Part shown: piece by piece, positions 14,613-18,369 of the stretch
How the letters are laid out: each line of letters opens with the position of its first letter
Position numbering within the stretch: position 1 is the first letter of the stretch
Assembly: GCA_002067405.1 (NCBI GenBank)
Contig: MVRP01000071.1
Coordinates: 1-18,369, forward strand
From: Syntrophorhabdaceae bacterium PtaU1.Bin034
GTDB taxonomy: Bacteria; Desulfobacterota_G; Syntrophorhabdia; Syntrophorhabdales; WCHB1-27
Reading direction: 5' to 3'
DNA length: 18,369 nucleotides
Position numbers and translations under genes: made by a program
Notes under the pieces: generated by a model
Databases searched by the model: none
Told to the model about the DNA's origin: nothing
What the model saw: only the letters and a program-made list of their open reading frames with translations

Positions 14613-16565
14613 ATGGCAGGTATTCTATTCAGCTCATGGCAAGGGGAAGTGATCGACAACAGGGGTAAGCCCGAGGCCAAATTTGCGTTTCCCAAGAGGT
14701 TGACCATTCCCGATGAATTCTCGAAAGGCGAGCCGATAAGGGCCTTCATGGGATGGGACGGCTTTGCGTTGCTGGACGCCAATGTAGATATGGTTAACAT
14801 GTGCACGAGATACGTCGAGGCGGTTCAAAAGGAATCGTGCGGGCGATGTGTGCCGTGCCGCGTCGGGACGCGGATCATCCTGGATGTCATGAACCGGATA
14901 TCCGAAGGGCAGGGCAAGAGAGACGACCTCGAGAGGGTGAAAGGTCTTGCCCGCTATATCAAGGAAGGGTCGAAGTGCCAGATAGGCCAGACAGGCCTTG
15001 TGCCGCTCCTGGATGCCCTTACCTATTTCAAGGACGCTTTCGACAAATGTATTGATCAGGGCCAGAAAGCCAAAGCCGGAACGTACCGGGTATCGGTGAC
15101 GGCGCCGTGCATGAGCGTCTGTCCCACCAAGCTGAAGATACCGCAGTACATAGAACAGATTGCCGAATGCATGCCCTCCGGTTCCCTGGCCACGATAAGA
15201 CAAGACACCTGTATGGCAGGCACCCTCGGCCGCGTTTGTGTGAGACCGTGCGAATCAAACTGCCGCCGGGGTAATATCGACGAATCGATCTCAATAAAGT
15301 ACCTGAAAAGGTTCGCCGCCGACTACGAACTGGAAAAGCGAAAGAAGCCGGCAATTTCATCCCCGGCATCAACCAACAGCAAAAAGGTAGCGGTACTGGG
15401 CGCCGGTCCCGCAGGTCTCTCCTGTTCCTACTTCCTCGTGCAGATGGGTTATAAAGTCACTATTTTCGAGCGCCTTCCCGAACCGGGCGGCATGGCCGCA
15501 GTAGGCATTCCGGATTACCGCCTTCCGAGGGACATTTTGGGCGGCGAGGTCGATGTAGTGAAAGACCTCGGGGTCGAGATCAGATACAACAGCATGGTTG
15601 GGAAGGATGTGACCATTTCCGATCTGCAGGAAGAGTTTGATGCGATCTTTATCGGAGTAGGGGCTCACAACAGCTCGCCCATGGGCGTGGAGGGCGAGGA
15701 CAGGGGCTACAAAGGGTTTATTCCGGGAGTCAAGTACCTCCTTGACGTGAACATGGGGAAAGACCCTTACCCGGAGGGCAAAAAGGTCGTTGTCGTCGGC
15801 GGTGGAAACGTTGCGATGGACTGTGTGAGGTCTTCCTTCCGCATCGGCAAGCCGGACGTAAATCTTGTATATCGTCGAACAAAGGCTGAAATGCCGGCAG
15901 ATCCGGTCGAGATCCACGACGCCGAGGAAGAGGGGGTCACCTTCCACTATCTGTGCAACCCGACCAGGATCATCGAAAAGGAAGGGAAGGTCGTCGCCGT
16001 TGAATGCATTAGAATGGAGCTCGGCGAGCCGGACAAGAGCGGCAGGCGGAGACCTGTTCCCATACCCGGTTCCGAATTCATAATAGAGACGGATATCCTG
16101 ATACCCGCCATAGGTCAGGCCGTGGATATGTCGTTCCTGGAAGAGAAGGTGGGTGTGCAGGTCACCAAATGGAATACCATACTGGTTGATCAGGACACGT
16201 TTGAAACGAGCCGGCCGGGCATATTTGCCGCAGGCGACTGCGAGACAGGTCCCGATGTTCTGGTCCGGGCATGCGGAAACGGGAAAAGGGCAGCCTGGAG
16301 GATCGACCAGTATCTGCGGGGCGAGGAACGGGTACCTTCGGAAAAAGAGAGATTCCACGATCTTTTCAACAAGGTCAAGGTATATCAGAAAGACGAGAAT
16401 CTCGGTATTGCGGGTGGCGAGCCGCGCCTTCATTTGCGGATGCTCGACCCTCAGGTGAGAAAACTGACCTTTGACGAGGTAGAGGAAGGATATCGGATGG
16501 ACGAGGCGATCAAGGAAGCCATGCGATGTCTCAGGTGCTATCGCATCGGAATGGTAGCGGTCTAA
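14613..16565 (+). CDS. Fusion: NuoF C-terminal [4Fe-4S] (N3) domain + GltD/NfnB-like FAD-NAD(P)H oxidoreductase
   Basis: This protein takes the place of NuoE and NuoF in a complex I operon. Residues about 50-150 match only the C-terminal part of NuoF, with N3 cluster ligands C76, C79, C82 (ESCGRCVPCRVGT) and C122 (KCQIGQ). The FMN/NADH Rossmann and SLBB domains of NuoF (normally over 300 residues) are missing. Residues about 160-645 are glutamate-synthase-small-subunit-like: N-terminal Fe-S region (C166, C170, C200, C209, C213, C217), FAD site GAGPAGL at 263-269 with GGMAAVGIPDYRLP at 292-305, NAD(P) site VVGGGNVAMD at 394-403, YRR at 420-422 that may bind the 2'-phosphate of NADPH, and FAAGDCETGP at 538-547. 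The frame is continuous. It probably passes electrons from NAD(P)H through FAD and clusters to the next subunit. Specificity and direction are inferred. Confidence 0.85.
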   Translation: MAGILFSSWQGEVIDNRGKPEAKFAFPKRLTIPDEFSKGEPIRAFMGWDGFALLDANVDMVNMCTRYVEAVQKESCGRCVPCRVGTRIILDVMNRISEGQGKRDDLERVKGLARYIKEGSKCQIGQTGLVPLLDALTYFKDAFDKCIDQGQKAKAGTYRVSVTAPCMSVCPTKLKIPQYIEQIAECMPSGSLATIRQDTCMAGTLGRVCVRPCESNCRRGNIDESISIKYLKRFAADYELEKRKKPAISSPASTNSKKVAVLGAGPAGLSCSYFLVQMGYKVTIFERLPEPGGMAAVGIPDYRLPRDILGGEVDVVKDLGVEIRYNSMVGKDVTISDLQEEFDAIFIGVGAHNSSPMGVEGEDRGYKGFIPGVKYLLDVNMGKDPYPEGKKVVVVGGGNVAMDCVRSSFRIGKPDVNLVYRRTKAEMPADPVEIHDAEEEGVTFHYLCNPTRIIEKEGKVVAVECIRMELGEPDKSGRRRPVPIPGSEFIIETDILIPAIGQAVDMSFLEEKVGVQVTKWNTILVDQDTFETSRPGIFAAGDCETGPDVLVRACGNGKRAAWRIDQYLRGEERVPSEKERFHDLFNKVKVYQKDENLGIAGGEPRLHLRMLDPQVRKLTFDEVEEGYRMDEAIKEAMRCLRCYRIGMVAV

Positions 16566-16575
16566 AAGGGTAAAG

Positions 16576-18369
16576 ATGGTAAGGCTAAGGATAGACGGAA
16601 AAGAGATCGAGACGCAGGAAGGCAAAACAATCCTTGAGGCGGCCAGGGATAACGGAATCTATATCCCAACCCTCTGCTATCATGCCAACCTCCTCCCAAT
16701 TGGCTCCTGCCGGATGTGCATTGTTGAGGCGGAAGGTTATGCCAACCCCATGGCGTCATGCACTACGGCCGTTCAGGAAGGCATGTCCGTAAGAACCCAA
16801 TCAGACAAGCTTTTCAGAATGAGGCAGGATTACCTCAAGCTGCTCCTCGCATACCATCCTCTTGAATGCCCCATTTGCGATGCGGGCGGCGAATGCGACC
16901 TCCAGAACTTGGTGTTCGAGCACAAGATCGAGAAGGCGGATCTTTCGGTGACAAGAGAGCGAAAGGTAGATCGCTACTCGACGCCTCTCATAAAATACTG
17001 GGAAAATCGATGCGTTCTTTGCCTGCGCTGTATCCACGCATGCAGAGAGGTATCGGGCAGGAATGTCCTGGACCTCGTTGAGACCGGGATCGACGCAAAA
17101 ATGGCACCAACCAGGCCCAAAGAGTGCATCTCCTGCGGTGAATGCCTTTTTGTCTGTCCCGTGGGTGCGCTTACGGAAAACCTGAGCCCCCTCAAAAGCA
17201 GGTTCTGGCAGGTTGAACGGCACTTCACGACATGTCCTCACTGCGGCTTCGGCTGCACCTTTGAGATCGACATGTTTCAAAAGCGCTATGCAACCGACGT
17301 CATCCAAAAAATAGAAAACATGCCGAACCGGGGTTCCCTCTGCATTCTGGGCAGGTTCGGTTATGATTTCGTGAACCATGAGGGAAGACTCAAAGAAGCT
17401 TCTGCGAAAAACGGGACTGTTTCACTTTCCGATGCGGTGACGGCTGCTTGCGACCAGCTCACCAAACTTGATGCGCAAGGGAAAGGTATCGGGTTTGTGG
17501 TGTCGCCAAGGGCTACCAATGAAGAAATTTTCATGATTAAAGCTATAGCCTCACGGTTCAAGAAGACATTCTTGTCCACGTCAGGCTACTACCACACCGG
17601 CAAGTTCAAGAAGACCTGTGACCGCATGGGTATTTCGCCATGCTACGATTATGACAGGCTTCTCGAAGCGGACCTTATTATTATCGCAGGCGCAAACCTT
17701 CTCTCCAACAACCATCTGCTGGGTGACCGGGTTCGGGATGCCTTCAAGCTGCGTGGAGCGAGGATCATCGTGGTCGATCCATCGCCGACTGCCCTCACTG
17801 CAATTGCGGACGTTCACGTGAAAGTCCAACCGGGGAGAGACGCGTTTCTCTTTAATGCACTATCCCGGCTTCTGATAGATGAAGGAAAACACCCCACCAA
17901 GAACGAGGACCTGGACGGCTTCCCGTGCTTCTACTCAAGCCTGGATCCTCTTAATGTGGAATCAGCCCTTCAGGAAAGCGGTGTTGACCGCAGCGACTTT
18001 GATAAGATGTACCGTCTCGTCAATCGCGCATCGAATATTGCCGTGATCGTGGGCTCGGGCATAGGCTCATCCCACGAGAGCATCAAAGGGCTCCTCAACT
18101 TCTGCATACTGAAAGGTATTGATAAGAAGGGACTTGTCATGGGCGTGGCAAGGCAGTCGAACGCCCTGGGTGCCGTATCGATCCTTGAAACAAAGTCTTC
18201 ACCTCACGTCATGATGGCCAACCAGGAGGTGAACAGCCTCTTTTTTTATGAGGAAGACCCATTCCACTACATGAATGAAGAGACGGTCAGAAACCTCCTC
18301 CAGGGGAAGCAGTTCGTTCTTGCCGCGGATGCCTTTCCGACGCGCATAATGGATCATGCGGACATGTCG
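16576..18369 (+). CDS. nuoG: NuoG-position subunit, formate-dehydrogenase-alpha-like (3' end outside window)
   Basis: The first 598 codons are open to the window end. Fe-S sites in order are: [2Fe-2S] C34, C45, C48, C62; His-ligated [4Fe-4S] H94, C98, C101, C107; a two-cluster ferredoxin domain C146, C149, C152, C156 and C184, C187, C190, C194; and a molybdopterin-enzyme-type [4Fe-4S] C220, C223, C227, C256. This five-cluster plan is that of NAD-linked formate dehydrogenase alpha subunits; standard NuoG has four. GRFGYDFVNH (259-268) and SPRATNEE (310-317) are also formate-dehydrogenase-like. The Cys/Sec-His of the active site seems replaced (Y339-H340 in SGYYHTG), and the Lys after the last cluster cysteine is missing (CILG). 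It probably acts only as an electron wire. AAGGG lies 5 nt before the ATG; the gene follows the NuoF-GltD fusion by 10 bp. Confidence 0.88.
   Translation, partial: MVRLRIDGKEIETQEGKTILEAARDNGIYIPTLCYHANLLPIGSCRMCIVEAEGYANPMASCTTAVQEGMSVRTQSDKLFRMRQDYLKLLLAYHPLECPICDAGGECDLQNLVFEHKIEKADLSVTRERKVDRYSTPLIKYWENRCVLCLRCIHACREVSGRNVLDLVETGIDAKMAPTRPKECISCGECLFVCPVGALTENLSPLKSRFWQVERHFTTCPHCGFGCTFEIDMFQKRYATDVIQKIENMPNRGSLCILGRFGYDFVNHEGRLKEASAKNGTVSLSDAVTAACDQLTKLDAQGKGIGFVVSPRATNEEIFMIKAIASRFKKTFLSTSGYYHTGKFKKTCDRMGISPCYDYDRLLEADLIIIAGANLLSNNHLLGDRVRDAFKLRGARIIVVDPSPTALTAIADVHVKVQPGRDAFLFNALSRLLIDEGKHPTKNEDLDGFPCFYSSLDPLNVESALQESGVDRSDFDKMYRLVNRASNIAVIVGSGIGSSHESIKGLLNFCILKGIDKKGLVMGVARQSNALGAVSILETKSSPHVMMANQEVNSLFFYEEDPFHYMNEETVRNLLQGKQFVLAADAFPTRIMDHADMS

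Noticed and set aside
14613..16565. The NuoF-GltD fusion could be a frameshift or assembly artefact
   Set aside because: The frame is continuous with no stop, both halves keep all cofactor residues, and it is tightly spaced with both neighbours, which suggests a real protein.
17581..17660. Selenocysteine (TGA) or catalytic Cys in the formate-dehydrogenase-like subunit
   Set aside because: I translated the whole frame from 16576 to the end and found no in-frame TGA. The only nearby Cys (C348) is not in a Cys-His active-site motif.
1..18369. CRISPR arrays, tRNA or rRNA genes, insertion sequences
   Set aside because: I saw no regularly spaced repeats, no tRNA-like cloverleaf, no transposase-like protein and no terminal inverted repeats.

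Overview
The window looks like a chromosome segment of an anaerobic, Gram-negative, roughly mid-50s %GC bacterium. It fits the Desulfobacterota / syntrophic 'Deltaproteobacteria' (a Syntrophorhabdus-like organism is my best guess). The basis is the gene content: tandem MoeA genes with one MoeA-PBP fusion, an ADP-forming acyl-CoA synthetase, and a complex I operon whose NADH-input module is rebuilt from glutamate-synthase-like and formate-dehydrogenase-like parts. The taxonomic guess is inference; no rRNA or other marker gene is present.

Region 1 (1-4364, minus strand) is a molybdenum/tungsten cofactor operon read right to left from a near-consensus promoter at 4336-4364: moeA, a second MoeA fused to a periplasmic-binding-protein-like domain, moaA, and moaC (cut by the window edge). 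Neighbouring genes overlap or touch, and the shine-dalgarno sites of downstream genes lie inside upstream coding sequence. Just upstream, also on the minus strand, is a HAD-family phosphatase (4454-5116).

Region 2 (5328-11698, plus strand) holds four apparently separate genes: a COMT-type methyltransferase with an export signal (5328-5984), a short-chain dehydrogenase (6178-6942) followed by a hairpin terminator, a fused ADP-forming acyl-CoA synthetase (7244-9292) that would make ATP from an acyl-CoA, and a class A penicillin-binding protein (9494-11698). The gaps contain small dyads, a perfect 12-bp tandem repeat and a 17-bp tandem duplication across the PBP start.

Region 3 (12074 to the right edge, plus strand) is the start of a nuo (complex I) operon: nuoA, nuoB, nuoC, nuoD, then an unusual 650-residue protein and a NuoG-position subunit open at the window end. 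There is no nuoE. The 650-residue protein has only the C-terminal iron-sulfur (N3) part of NuoF, fused to a GltD/NfnB-like FAD and NAD(P)H oxidoreductase. The following subunit has the five-cluster layout of an NAD-linked formate dehydrogenase alpha subunit, but the active-site Cys/Sec and the conserved Lys of that family appear to be lost. Together they suggest a complex I in which electrons enter from NAD(P)H through FAD and a chain of Fe-S clusters instead of FMN. This is the most interesting system in the window.
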